Assembly (NCBI GenBank): GCA_963802355.1
Contig: CAWDIV010000015.1
Span: forward strand, 558,001 to 622,000
Source of the DNA: SG8-41 sp963802355
GTDB lineage: Bacteria > Pseudomonadota > Gammaproteobacteria > Burkholderiales > SG8-41
DNA length: 64,000 nt
Direction of reading: 5' to 3'
The position numbers were made by a program, and so were the translations under genes. The notes beneath the pieces were generated by a model. The model saw nothing but the letters and a program-made list of their open reading frames with translations. It ran no database searches and was not told the origin of the DNA. This document shows, piece by piece, positions 25,893-34,026 of the stretch (positions are counted from its first letter, which is position 1; each line of letters opens with the position of its first letter).

Positions 25893-26882
25893 ATGAATAA
25901 TCGCCGCAAACTGATCATCGCACTTGGCGCGGGCGCGCTCGCAACCTCGTTTGGCTCCGTCGCCCAACAAAAGGGCAAGGTCTGGCGTATCGGCTATCTC
26001 GAACCGAGCTCTCGCCAGTTGTCGCTTGACGCTCGGATGCCCGCCTTCCTGCAGGGCCTGAAGGCGCTGGGGTACGTCGAGGGGAAGCACTTTGTCCTGG
26101 AGTCTCGATTCGCGGACGGCCATGACGAGCGGCTTTCGGCCTTGGCAGGGGAACTGGTGCAGCTGAACGCAGACGTCATAGTGACCTCGGGAACTGCCGC
26201 AAGCCACGCCATGCAGCGCACGACAGGCACGATTCCCATCGTGGTCACGATTACGCCCGATCCGGTGCGTGACGGCCTGGCAGTGACCCTCGCGAGGCCG
26301 GGTGGCAACATCACGGGCCTGTCCAGCGGTGTCGCCGAAGTGATCCAGAAACACGTCGAGCTGCTGGTGACCGTGCGGCCCCAGATAGCCCGCCTCGCGG
26401 TCTTGTTGCAGCCAGGCAATTCCGGGCATCCATCGCTGCTGCTCAGCGTGCAGGCTGCAGCGCTACAGTCCGGGAGGCAGGTGCTGCCCGTGGCCGCGGG
26501 CAATCCGGAGGACATCGAGCGGGGCTTTACTTTCATGATGCGAAACGGTGCTGAGGCGGTAATCGTCCTACCTGACGCGTTGTTCCGCCAACAGCGACGG
26601 CAAATCTCCGGGCTCGCGCTCAAGCACCGGCTGCCCTCCTCATTCGCGAACATTGAGTTCGCGGATGCGGGCGGCCTGTTCGTCTACACTGCCGACCAAA
26701 TCGAAAACTTCCGGCGCGCCGCGATCTTCGTTGACAAGATCCTCAAGGGAGCGAAGCCCAGCGAGTTGCCCTTCGAGCTGCCAACACGGTTCCACCTCCT
26801 GATCAACCGCAAGACCGCCAATGCGCTCGGGCTCACCATTCCTCAGGAGCTGTTGTTGCGCGCCGATAAGGTGATTGAGTAG
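25893..26882 (+). CDS. ABC-type receptor, ABC_sub_bind (PF04392) family
   Basis: The 329-residue protein has an N-terminal signal (MNNRRKLIIALGAGALATSFGSVAQ, with RR in Tat-like position) and the full ABC_sub_bind pattern: WRIGYLEPSS, FLQGLKALGYVEGKHFVLESRFADG, ADVIVTSGTAASHAMQ, PIVVTITPDPVRDGLAVTLARPGGNITGLSS, EFADAGGLFVYTAD and DKILKGAKPSELPFELPTRFHLLINRKTANALGLTIP. The characterised relative in pneumococcus binds tryptophan, but ligands in proteobacteria are unknown. No permease or ATPase gene accompanies it. A small hairpin follows the stop. A truncated relative lies at 21893-22207. Confidence 0.9.
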   Translation: MNNRRKLIIALGAGALATSFGSVAQQKGKVWRIGYLEPSSRQLSLDARMPAFLQGLKALGYVEGKHFVLESRFADGHDERLSALAGELVQLNADVIVTSGTAASHAMQRTTGTIPIVVTITPDPVRDGLAVTLARPGGNITGLSSGVAEVIQKHVELLVTVRPQIARLAVLLQPGNSGHPSLLLSVQAAALQSGRQVLPVAAGNPEDIERGFTFMMRNGAEAVIVLPDALFRQQRRQISGLALKHRLPSSFANIEFADAGGLFVYTADQIENFRRAAIFVDKILKGAKPSELPFELPTRFHLLINRKTANALGLTIPQELLLRADKVIE

Positions 26883-26901
26883 CCATGGTAACGACCGCTT
26901 T

Positions 26902-26921
26902 GGAGAAACTCGAGTGTCTCC
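26902..26921 (+). terminator. small hairpin after ABC receptor gene
   Basis: GGAGA and TCTCC flank a ten-base segment containing palindromic ACTCGAGT, followed by TTTA. It lies 20 bases after the receptor stop and just before the IS110 transposase end, in the place expected of a weak terminator. Confidence 0.4.
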
Positions 26922-26942
26922 TTTACGCCCTGAGCTAGGCCG

Positions 26943-28193
26943 TCAACTGGTTTGTAGCAAAGGTGAGCCCCGCCGCCGCAAGGCATTCAAGTAGGTCGCT
27001 TCGTCGTAAGGCACGCGATCGTGCCAGCAGCGATAAAGGATGCGGATCCATTTGAAAGCCAACGCTCGTACGGCGACACGGTGAGAACAGCCTTTGCTGA
27101 TTTGCTGGCGGTAGTAGGCCGCTGCCCAGAAGGAGCGCGGAATTGTCGCGCCCGCCCACTCGATGAAGGTCTGGCGCAGAAAGGTGGGGCATGCCAAACG
27201 CCAATGTGTCCAGCACTTGTTGCCGCTGCGTTCGACGACTGGTGCGACGCCGGAATACTGCTGAACTTCGGCGGCGCTGGCGTAGCGCTCGCGCTGCTCC
27301 CCGAACGCAACGAGCAATCGTGGCGCGAGTATGGAACCGGCGCCGGGCAGTGCCGCGAACAACTTATAGTCTGGCAATGTCTCAGCGACCGTAGCTATCG
27401 CCTGGTCGAAACGGTCGATCGCGTGTAAAGTCGCCCGCAACTGCTCAACGAGCGCTTGCACTAGCAGCTGGCAGGGCTGGATCACAGCATCGTCTCCTGT
27501 GAGCGCTGTGGCGTCGCGGATGCTATGGATGCGTCGTTCGGTGACGCTCGAGAATCGGACGTTGTGTTCATGGAAGAACGCTTGCAGGGTCGACCGCCGA
27601 GCTCGCTTGACATGCTTGAGCGTCGGCCAGCGACATAAGAAGTCGCAAAAGAGTAGCGTGTCTCGGTGCTCGAACCAGACCAGCGCTTGCGGAAAGTACT
27701 GCTTCAAGGTGACGGCCAAGCGATTGGTGATGCGTGTCTTGTCGCCGACCAGAGCACGCCGTGCCTCTACTAACGTCGCCAACGTTCTCATTGCGCGGCT
27801 CTGCGGCTTTAACACTTTGAGTTTATCGCGGTGACGCAACACCAATTCGAGCGCGAGTTCGGCGTCAGTCGGATCGTCTTTCGCGCCGCTTGGCGTGAAA
27901 GCCTCTCGATACTTCGCGAGCATCGCTGGATTGACCGGAAAGATCACGAAGAAGTCATATCGTTGCAGGGCGTTAATCAAAGGACCTTTGGCAATCTCCA
28001 GGCAAACGGCGATAGGCCCGGCAAAGCGGCGCCGCAACCCGCTAGCCCAGTCGACAATCGCCTCCGGCGTATGCGCCACGACGCCTGGCTCTCGTCGATC
28101 GGAGTCCGCCGCCTGCAAACAGAAGTCGTGCTTGCTGTCAGCCCAGTCAACACCGACGTACGCCGCGAAAGATCCACCCGATTCAGACTTCAT
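26943..28193 (-). CDS. IS110-family transposase
   Basis: The 416-residue protein starts at an ATG with GGGAGG eight bases upstream. The N-terminal DEDD RuvC-like domain shows Asp in YVGVDWADSKHDF, Glu in AVCLEIAKGP and the pair in GAKDDPTDAELALEL. The C-terminal Transposase_20 domain has LPGAGSILAPRLLVAFGE and the expected VAPVVERSGNK serine. IS110 elements insert without typical terminal inverted repeats and, in the better studied members, use a guide ('bridge') RNA from the non-coding ends. Exact element ends cannot be set from one copy; the 250 bases beyond the start codon (to about 28450) are the likely left-end region. The protein appears intact. Confidence 0.92.
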   Translation of the reverse strand: MKSESGGSFAAYVGVDWADSKHDFCLQAADSDRREPGVVAHTPEAIVDWASGLRRRFAGPIAVCLEIAKGPLINALQRYDFFVIFPVNPAMLAKYREAFTPSGAKDDPTDAELALELVLRHRDKLKVLKPQSRAMRTLATLVEARRALVGDKTRITNRLAVTLKQYFPQALVWFEHRDTLLFCDFLCRWPTLKHVKRARRSTLQAFFHEHNVRFSSVTERRIHSIRDATALTGDDAVIQPCQLLVQALVEQLRATLHAIDRFDQAIATVAETLPDYKLFAALPGAGSILAPRLLVAFGEQRERYASAAEVQQYSGVAPVVERSGNKCWTHWRLACPTFLRQTFIEWAGATIPRSFWAAAYYRQQISKGCSHRVAVRALAFKWIRILYRCWHDRVPYDEATYLNALRRRGSPLLQTS

Positions 28194-28771
28194 TTCGCAC
28201 CTCCCAGTTGATCCATACCAACGGAACATGCATGCCTGGGTTCTGCGAAGCCAATATAGCGAGCCGGTTGTTAGCGGCGAGCCCTGAGTATTCGTTTGTG
28301 GACCCAAGCGCGCCCGGCAGACTCGAATCCAAAGCGGAAAACATCGAGTGTTCGGGTCGATTCATTCGTAATCTGCAGGCGCATGTCCTGCCTCACTGGC
28401 AGCTACCTGCCAGCTGTGATGAGTATCACTGATGCAGGACGGACTAACTATATGGGGTCGATACCGGGCCTACGCCGCTCCCGAAAGCGGTCGGTCGCGG
28501 TAGGCGAAACCAGACACTCACAGTCAGATCAAGTCGAGACTCCTACATCTTATTCGAGCCATTTGCCCTGCTCCTCGAACAGCAGTAGCTGACTATCGAT
28601 TTGAACGTTTTGCCTTTATCGGCGTTTATCTGCGTTTATCTGCGGCTCAAATCTGCTATTGATCTTGGCGGCGTTCATCGGCGGCCATCGGCGGTCAATT
28701 GGCTTTGACGTTGTTTGTGCCCTTATCTGTGTTCATCTGTGTGTATCTGTGGCTGAATGCTTTGCCGCGGT
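28194..28771. other. IS110 upstream end and intergenic DNA
   Basis: No gene is convincing here. The part next to the transposase start should include the non-coding end of the IS110 element, which in this family can encode the bridge RNA. The part from about 28440 to 28610 has no visible feature. The last 150 bases are a word-repeat tract listed separately. Confidence 0.45.
28613..28755. repeat. TTTATCTGCG word-repeat tract
   Basis: The unit TTTATCTGCG/TTCATCTGTG recurs at irregular spacing: TTTATCGGCG, TTTATCTGCG, TTTATCTGCGG, then TTCATCGGCGG, CCATCGGCGG, and finally TTATCTGTG, TTCATCTGTG, TGTATCTGTGG. The tract sits just beyond the stop of the leftward TctC gene. It is one of several unrelated word families that occupy gaps in this window. 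Confidence 0.75.
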
Positions 28772-29764
28772 TCACTCGGCTTTAATACCAGCAGAGCGGA
28801 TCAGCTTGCCCCACTTGGCGTGCTCGGCCTTGATGTAGGCCTGAAACGCCTCGGGGCTGCTCGGGGCGGGATCGAGGCCGACGTCCTCGAGCTGCTTGCG
28901 CACTTCCGCCGCGTTGAGCACCGTGACCGATTCCTTGTGGATGCGATCCACTATGGCGGCAGGCGTCTTCGCGGGAAACGCCAGCCCGAGCCAGCCGCTC
29001 GCTTCGAATCCCGGATAGCCGGATTCCGCGACCGTCGGCACGCCGGGCAGCGACGGCTGGCGCGCGGGACTGGTCACGCCGAGCCCGCGCAGCTTGCCCG
29101 CCTTCACCTGAGGACCGGCCGTGGACATGAGCGAGATCAGGCACTCGATCTGCCCCGCCATCGCGTCGATCACTGCGGGTCCGCCTCCCTTGTACGGCAC
29201 GTGAACCATGTTGATTTCCGCTGTTCTGAGAAACAGCTCGGCCGCCAGGTGGGCGATGCTGCCGGTGCCCGGCGTGCCGAAATTGAGTTTCCCCGGCTGC
29301 TTCTTCGCGAGCGCGACGAGCTCCTTCACCGATCGCGGCGGCAGGGATGGATGGATCGAGATCAGGCTGCTGACCCCCACGGTCTGCGTGATCGGGGCGA
29401 AATCGTTGAGCGGATCGAACGGCAATTCCCGGTACATCGCGGGGCTCATCGAGAGCGAGGCCGCCGAGGCGAGCACCATCGTGTAGCCGTCGGGCGCGGC
29501 GCGCGCCGTGAGCTGGTGCGCGATGTTACCGTTCGCGCCGGGCCGGTTCTCGACGACAAGCTGCTGGCCGAGGCGGGGGCCGAGGCGCGCCGCCATCGCG
29601 CGCGCGACAAAATCGTTAGCGCCGCCTGGCGGAAACCCGACGAGGAAACGGATCGGCTTCACCGGATACGTTTCCGCCGGCATGGCATCCGGCGCGAACA
29701 GCGCCGAAACAGCAGCGGCAATTACCGTGACAAAAATCGGATTTCGGTTACGGCTCTGGTCCAT
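28772..29764 (-). CDS. TctC/Bug-family TTT solute receptor
   Basis: The 330-residue receptor has a signal peptide (IFVTVIAAAVSALFAPDAMPAETYPVKPIRFLVGFPPGG) and the full family pattern, including NDFVARAMAARLGPRLGQQLVVENRPGANG, DGYTMVLASAASLSMSPAMY, HVPYKGGGPAVIDAMAGQIECLI and LPGVPTVAESGYPGFEA. It ends with IKAE. A GAGGAA sequence lies before the ATG. It points left, away from the HbpS/TctC/amidohydrolase cluster, with a 145-base divergent gap between them in which shared control could lie. Confidence 0.92.
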   Translation of the reverse strand: MDQSRNRNPIFVTVIAAAVSALFAPDAMPAETYPVKPIRFLVGFPPGGANDFVARAMAARLGPRLGQQLVVENRPGANGNIAHQLTARAAPDGYTMVLASAASLSMSPAMYRELPFDPLNDFAPITQTVGVSSLISIHPSLPPRSVKELVALAKKQPGKLNFGTPGTGSIAHLAAELFLRTAEINMVHVPYKGGGPAVIDAMAGQIECLISLMSTAGPQVKAGKLRGLGVTSPARQPSLPGVPTVAESGYPGFEASGWLGLAFPAKTPAAIVDRIHKESVTVLNAAEVRKQLEDVGLDPAPSSPEAFQAYIKAEHAKWGKLIRSAGIKAE

Positions 29765-29909
29765 GGCTTCCTCGTCGTTCTTCGTGCGATGCTCCGCCCT
29801 CTTGTTTTCCGCATTCTAGACTAGGTGGTCGCGATCTCCTTCTCCAGCATTTGAAATGACTACAGCCCAGATTACTATATGGTCGGATAGAAACGAGGGA
29901 GATCGCGAC

Positions 29910-30377
29910 ATGTCCATCGTTACACTGAAGCAGGCCGAGAGCATCATGGACGCGGTGCTTGCGCGCGGGCGCGAGCTCGCATGCCGGCCTCTGAGCGTCG
30001 TCGTCACCGACCCGGGCGCGCACGTCACCGCATTCAAGAAGGAGGACGGCTCCGCGATGATGCGGTTCGAGATGGCAATGGGCAAGGCCTATGCCGCGCT
30101 CGCGCTCGGCCGGTCTTCGAGCCTGGTGCGCGTGCGCGCCGAGGAGCGGCCGCTCTTCATGAGCTATCTCATGAGCGCCTCCGAAGGCAAAATCTTCGCT
30201 GAAGGGGGCGGCATGCTGATCCGCGACGCGCGCGGCGAGGTCATCGGCGCCGTGGGCGTTACCGGGGACACGGAGGAGCGCGACGAAGAACTCGCCGCCC
30301 ACGGCATCCGCGCGGCGGGATTGAAGACCGACGCGGACTGCGTGGGACTTCAGGCGCACGTCCGCCTGAAGAACTAA
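29910..30377 (+). CDS. HbpS/GlcG-family protein (DUF336)
   Basis: The 155-residue cytoplasmic protein starts at the ATG at 29910, which has GAGGGAG upstream. The family pattern is complete: LKQAESIMDAVLARGRELACRPLSVVVTDPGAHVTAFKKEDGSAMMRFEMAMGKAYAALALG and GGGMLIRDARGEVIGAVGVTGDTEERDEELAAHGI. Members include GlcG of the glycolate operon and haem-binding HbpS; the biochemical role is mostly open. It is followed two bases later by a TctC gene and is probably co-transcribed. Two further family members are in the window (31518 and 44278). Confidence 0.9.
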   Translation: MSIVTLKQAESIMDAVLARGRELACRPLSVVVTDPGAHVTAFKKEDGSAMMRFEMAMGKAYAALALGRSSSLVRVRAEERPLFMSYLMSASEGKIFAEGGGMLIRDARGEVIGAVGVTGDTEERDEELAAHGIRAAGLKTDADCVGLQAHVRLKN

Positions 30378-30379
30378 GG

Positions 30380-31342
30380 ATGAACATGAGATCACTCATT
30401 GCAATCCTCGCTGCCCTGGTCGCCGCCGGCGGCGCCGCGGCACAGAATTTTCCTGAAAAGCAGGTCGTGGTCGTCGTGCCGTTTCCCGCGGGCGGCGCGA
30501 CTGACCCCATCGCGCGCGCGCTCACCCAGCGCATGAGCGAGCTCTGGAAGCAGCCGGTGGTGGTACTCAACCGGGCGGGCGCCGGGGGCAACATTGGCTC
30601 GGAATCGGTGGCGAAGTCGGCGCCGGACGGATATACGCTGTTGTTCGGAACGACCTCGCTCACCATCGGGCCCAGCCTCTACGCCAAGCTCGGCTATGAC
30701 GTCCTGAAGGATTTCTCCCCGATAACGCAAGCGAGCATCGCCCCCAACCTGCTCGTGGTGCATCCCTCCGTGCCGGCCCGTTCGGTGAAGGAGCTGCTGG
30801 CGCTCGCGCGATCGAAACCGGGTCAACTGATCTCGGCGTCGGCGGGAGTCGGCACTTCGAATCACCTTTCGCTGTTGCTGTTCACGAGCCTCGCCAAGGT
30901 CGACATCGCCCACGTGCCGTACAAGGGAGCGGCCCCCGCGGTGGTCGATACTGTCGGCGGTCATGCGCACATGACGTTCGCGCCCGCACCGGCCACCTTG
31001 AGCCTGGTCCAGGCAAACCGCTTGCGCGCGCTTGGAGTCACGACACCCCAGCGCTCTTCGCTGCTGCCCGACGTCCCCACCATTGCGGAAAGCGGTGTGT
31101 CCGGCTACGACCTGACTTCGTGGGTCGGATTTCTGGCGCCGGCAGCCACGCCGCGGGCGGTCATCACGCGCATCCACACCACGGTGCTCGAGAGCCTGCG
31201 CACGCCGGGCGTCAAGGACGTGCTCCTCAAGTCCGGCGCCGAGCCGCTCGGCAATACGCCCGAGGAGTTCGCCGAGGCGCTGAGACGCGAGCTCCCCAAG
31301 TGGAACAAGGTGATCAAGGCGGCGGGCATTAAAGTCGAGTGA
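30380..31342 (+). CDS. TctC/Bug-family TTT solute receptor
   Basis: This 320-residue receptor has a short signal peptide (RSLIAILAALVAAGGAAAQ) and then NFPEKQVVVVVPFPAGGATDPIARALTQRM, VVLNRAGAGGNIGSESVAKSAPDGYTLLFG, HVPYKGAAPAVVDTVGGHAHMTF and LPDVPTIAESGVSGYD. The ATG at 30380 begins two bases after the HbpS stop; an ATG two codons in (30386) has better spacing from AAGGA. Its location between two HbpS/GlcG genes and upstream of an amidohydrolase suggests a small uptake-and-catabolism operon for a carboxylated compound. Confidence 0.92.
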   Translation: MNMRSLIAILAALVAAGGAAAQNFPEKQVVVVVPFPAGGATDPIARALTQRMSELWKQPVVVLNRAGAGGNIGSESVAKSAPDGYTLLFGTTSLTIGPSLYAKLGYDVLKDFSPITQASIAPNLLVVHPSVPARSVKELLALARSKPGQLISASAGVGTSNHLSLLLFTSLAKVDIAHVPYKGAAPAVVDTVGGHAHMTFAPAPATLSLVQANRLRALGVTTPQRSSLLPDVPTIAESGVSGYDLTSWVGFLAPAATPRAVITRIHTTVLESLRTPGVKDVLLKSGAEPLGNTPEEFAEALRRELPKWNKVIKAAGIKVE

Positions 31343-31492
31343 CTGGTGACTCGTGACTGATGAGGCGTGACTGGTGATGAGTGACGGGTGAATCGTGACG
31401 GAGGATGCGTGACAACACAACCAACAGCGATTCACGCTCTATCCGTGAGCCGGATCCTCTACACCGCACCCGTCACGCCGCACCCGTCACGC
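31340..31492. repeat. GTGACTG word repeats with complementary partner
   Basis: Directly after the TctC stop, the unit GTGACTG/GTGACTC/GTGATGA repeats about nine times to 31413. At 31461-31492 the complementary words CACCCGTCAC appear twice. The two tracts could pair into a long imperfect hairpin with a loop of about 50 bases and may end or stabilise the upstream message. The next gene starts 26 bases further on. Confidence 0.75.
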
Positions 31493-31517
31493 ATTTATTA
31501 ACCAAAGGGAGAAACGC

Positions 31518-32027
31518 ATGGAAAACATCAAGTGGTTTGTGCTGGCGGCAGGCCTCGCGGTCGTTACGTGCGCGCAGAGCGCGCAGACTCTGGTGAACGA
31601 ACGGACCCTCTCGGTCGATGCCGCGCTGGAGATCGCGACGGCGGCGCTGGCAAATTGTCGCCCCCATGGCGTGCCCGTAACGATCACCGTGCTGGACCAT
31701 GCCGGCCGCACGAAGGTCGTGCTGCGCGACGACGGGGCGAACCTGCACAGCAGCGAGCATAGCCTGCGCAAGGCCTACACCGCCCTGACCTACGGCATGC
31801 CCTCGGGCGAATACGGCAACCGGGCCGCAAAGAATCCCAGAAGCGCCGGTCCCCTGCATCTTCCGAACATCACCACCGCGCCGGGCGGGTTGCCGATCAG
31901 GGCCGGCAATACCGTCGTTGGCGCGATCGGCATCTCGGGCACGCCCGGCGACAAAGGCGGCGGCGCAGCGGACGAGAAATGCGCGCAGGCCGGAATCGAT
32001 AAAGTGTCGAAAGGGCTGGGCGGCTGA
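31518..32027 (+). CDS. exported HbpS/GlcG-family protein
   Basis: The 169-residue protein is like the one at 29910 but begins with a signal peptide (WFVLAAGLAVVTCAQSAQTLV). The mature part has LSVDAALEIATAALANCRPHGVPVTITVLDHAGRTKVVLRDDGANLHSSEHSLRKAYTAL and ends with GNTVVGAIGISGTPGDKGGGAADEKCAQAGIDKV. Export fits the haem-binding/sensor role known for Streptomyces HbpS, though that function is not shown here. GGGAG precedes the ATG. It lies between a TctC gene and an amidohydrolase, both rightward. Confidence 0.9.
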   Translation: MENIKWFVLAAGLAVVTCAQSAQTLVNERTLSVDAALEIATAALANCRPHGVPVTITVLDHAGRTKVVLRDDGANLHSSEHSLRKAYTALTYGMPSGEYGNRAAKNPRSAGPLHLPNITTAPGGLPIRAGNTVVGAIGISGTPGDKGGGAADEKCAQAGIDKVSKGLGG

Positions 32028-32031
32028 ACAG

Positions 32032-32103
32032 CAAGGCGGAAGGAGGAAGGATAGACCGCAGGTAGAGTTCGTCGCCTTTCGCTTTCACCTTTCGCCTTTA
32101 CCT
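32032..32103. repeat. AAGGCGGAAGG / CCTTTCGCC word repeat
   Basis: After the HbpS stop the words AAGGCGGAAGGAGGAAGG are followed by CGCCTTTCGCTTTCACC and TTTCGCCTTTACC, which are roughly complementary. The tract fills the whole gap up to the ATG of the amidohydrolase and can fold on itself. Confidence 0.55.
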
Positions 32104-32104
32104 T

Positions 32105-33079
32105 ATGAAAATCATCGCCATCGAAGAGCATTTCACCACGCCGATGTACCGGCAGAAAGTCGGCGCGAACGAATTCCGCAACTTCTATCTTACGAGCCGC
32201 AGCGAGCAGATCGGCCACGACATCGTCGAGGAACTCGCGGACCTCGAAACAGGACGGCTCGCCCGCATGGACGCCGCGGGAATCGACGTCCAGGTGCTCT
32301 CGTTCGGCTCGCCCGGACCCCAGGCATTCGGCGCGGAAACCGCGATCCCGATGGCGCGCGACGCCAACGACAGGCTGTACGAGGCGGTGAAGGCGCACCC
32401 GGATCGTTTCGCCGGGTTCGCCGCGCTGCCCACGGCGGACCCTGAAGCCGCGGCGGCCGAGCTCGAGCGCTCGGTCAGGCAGCTCAACTTCAAAGGCGCC
32501 ATGATTCACGGCCACACCCGGGGCGAATTCCTCGACGAGAAAAAATACTGGGTGATATTCGAACGTGCCCAGGCGCTGAATGTGCCCATCTACCTCCATC
32601 CGGCCCTCCCGCATCCGGACGCGGTCAAAGCCTATTTCGGTGGGTACGAGGACCTGGCCCGCGCGGGTTGGGGCTTCGCGATCGACACGAGCTGCCACTT
32701 CCTGAGGATCGTCTTTGCCGGCGTCTTCGACGCCTTTCCGGACTTGAAGATCATCCTCGGCCATCTGGGCGAGGGTCTGCCCTTTGCGATGCATCGGCTG
32801 GACGATCACACCCGGCGCGCGGCCGCGCGCCGCGGCCTGCGCAAAGCGCCTCTCGAGTACTTCAGGGACAACCTGCTCGTTACCACCAGCGGCAACTGGT
32901 ACGAGCCTGCGTTCGTGTGCACCTTGCTTGCGCTGGGAGCAGACAACATACTGTTCGCGGTCGACTGGCCGTATGAGTCGAACACTGCCGGCATCGAGTT
33001 CCTGAAGAAGCTGTCCATCAGCGATGCCGACAAGGAAAAGATCGCACATCGGAACGCCGAGCGCCTATTGAGAATGTGA
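32105..33079 (+). CDS. amidohydrolase, gamma-resorcylate decarboxylase-like
   Basis: The 324-residue protein matches the non-oxidative aromatic-acid decarboxylase branch of amidohydrolase-2. It has the N-terminal EEHF motif (Glu7 or Glu8 and His9, in place of the usual HxH), VQVLSFGSPGPQAF, PIYLHPALPHP with a metal-binding histidine, ILGHLGEGLPFAMHRLDDH and VDWPYESNTAGIEFL with the catalytic aspartate. Relatives decarboxylate gamma-resorcylate, 2,3-dihydroxybenzoate or 5-carboxyvanillate. No signal peptide is present, so it is cytoplasmic. It closes the TctC/HbpS cluster and probably acts on the acid that cluster takes up. Confidence 0.88.
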   Translation: MKIIAIEEHFTTPMYRQKVGANEFRNFYLTSRSEQIGHDIVEELADLETGRLARMDAAGIDVQVLSFGSPGPQAFGAETAIPMARDANDRLYEAVKAHPDRFAGFAALPTADPEAAAAELERSVRQLNFKGAMIHGHTRGEFLDEKKYWVIFERAQALNVPIYLHPALPHPDAVKAYFGGYEDLARAGWGFAIDTSCHFLRIVFAGVFDAFPDLKIILGHLGEGLPFAMHRLDDHTRRAAARRGLRKAPLEYFRDNLLVTTSGNWYEPAFVCTLLALGADNILFAVDWPYESNTAGIEFLKKLSISDADKEKIAHRNAERLLRM

Positions 33080-33106
33080 TCCGTGCCGGGAGACCGTCCT
33101 CGCTCT

Positions 33107-33205
33107 TCATTCGCCCTTCACCAGCGGACACCGGTCGCACGTTTGCACATTCTCAATCAGTGATGACATCCCTGCCCTCTTGTACTTTCCGTTCCGCGCG
33201 GCCAT
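33107..33205 (-). CDS. possible 32-residue CxxC mini-protein
   Basis: A leftward frame from an ATG at 33205 to a TGA at 33107 encodes MAARNGKYKRAG followed by MSSLIENVQTCDRCPLVKGE. The TCDRCP part looks like half of a zinc finger, so this could be a real micro-protein or the end of a lost gene. No ribosome-binding site stands out. Evidence is weak; it is listed because the gap otherwise has no gene. Confidence 0.2.
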   Translation of the reverse strand: MAARNGKYKRAGMSSLIENVQTCDRCPLVKGE

Positions 33206-33233
33206 AATGCGGCGAAGGAGGGTCGCCGGAACG

Positions 33234-33295
33234 TGTGGTGGGTGACAGGTGACGAGTGACGGATATTGAGTGTCGAGTGTCGGGTGTCGAGTGAA
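33234..33295. repeat. GTGACGA / GTGTCGA word repeats
   Basis: The tract runs GTGTGGTGGGTGACAGGTGACGAGTGACGG and then TGTCGAGTGTCGGGTGTCGAG, two related seven-base words in succession. TCGACACTCT at 33311-33320 is complementary to the second word. It sits just before the nuclease gene. Confidence 0.7.
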
Positions 33296-33333
33296 AGGAG
33301 AGTTTCCCTCTCGACACTCTATCCTCCTCCCTC

Positions 33334-33924
33334 GTGCCCCTAATCCTGCTTTCCCCAGCCCTCGTCGTCTCCCTTCCCGTCTCGTCCGTCTGGTCCTGGT
33401 ACGCGGCCACGCTGCTGCTCAGTGCCGCCGGGACCGGTGCCGCCGAGCTTCATGGCAAGGTCGTCGGCGTGTCGGACGGCGACACCATTACGGTACTCGA
33501 CGACCTTCGCAATCCGCGCAAGGTTCGCCTCGTCGGCATCGACGCACCCGAGAAAAACCAGCCCTATGGCACGCAGGCGAAGCAACACCTCGCCACGCTC
33601 GTCTTCGGCAAGCCCGTCATCGTCATCTGGCACAAGTACGACCGCTATCGGCGTATCGTCGGTCAGGTGCGCCTGGCCGCACCCGGCGCGTGCGGCCCGC
33701 CGGATTGCGCGCACGTGGACGACGTCGGCCTAGCGCAGATCGAGTCGGGGCTGGCCTGGCACTATAAGCGGTTTCAGGCTGAACAAACGCCGGAGGAGCG
33801 CGACCGCTACTCGCGCGCTGAACAGGAAGCGCGGACGAAGCGCGAAGGACTATGGAAAGACTTCCAGCCGGTACCGCCGTGGGAATATCGCAGCCGCCCA
33901 GGGCAGGTGACGCGTGATGGGTGA
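33334..33924 (+). CDS. exported thermonuclease-family nuclease (SNase domain)
   Basis: The 196-residue protein has a hydrophobic leader (LILLSPALVVSLP to LLLSAAGTGAAE) and a staphylococcal-nuclease domain: ELHGKVVGVSDGDTITVLDD, KVRLVGIDAPEKNQPYGTQAKQHLATLVFGK, then a YDRYRRIVGQVRL strand and GLAWHYKRFQ. The catalytic Arg (VRLVGID), the Glu of APE and the second Arg region are present. The start is a GTG and is uncertain, because the leader lies next to the word-repeat tract. It should cut nucleic acids in the periplasm or outside the cell. It converges on the Skp-like gene. Confidence 0.85.
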   Translation: MPLILLSPALVVSLPVSSVWSWYAATLLLSAAGTGAAELHGKVVGVSDGDTITVLDDLRNPRKVRLVGIDAPEKNQPYGTQAKQHLATLVFGKPVIVIWHKYDRYRRIVGQVRLAAPGACGPPDCAHVDDVGLAQIESGLAWHYKRFQAEQTPEERDRYSRAEQEARTKREGLWKDFQPVPPWEYRSRPGQVTRDG

Positions 33925-34022
33925 TGGGTGATGCGCAGCCAGGCTCGTAGCCGTTACCAGGTCCTGCAACCGGTCACGAATCACCAGTCACGAGTCACCA
34001 GTCACGCCCCATCGGTCACGCG
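33906..34022. terminator. long word-repeat hairpin between convergent genes
   Basis: GTGACGCGTGATGGGTGATGGGTGATG at the end of the nuclease gene (33906-33934) is complementary to the tract CGGTCACGAATCACCAGTCACGAGTCACCAGTCACG and ATCGGTCACGC at 33972-34022. The two arms form an imperfect stem of about 27 bp with a loop of some 40 bases. Lying between the ends of two converging genes, it is well placed as a bidirectional terminator. Confidence 0.6.
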
Positions 34023-34026
34023 CCGT

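Noticed and set aside
28613..28755. CRISPR array
   Set aside because: The repeats are short, drift from copy to copy and have no regular spacer length; there are no cas genes.
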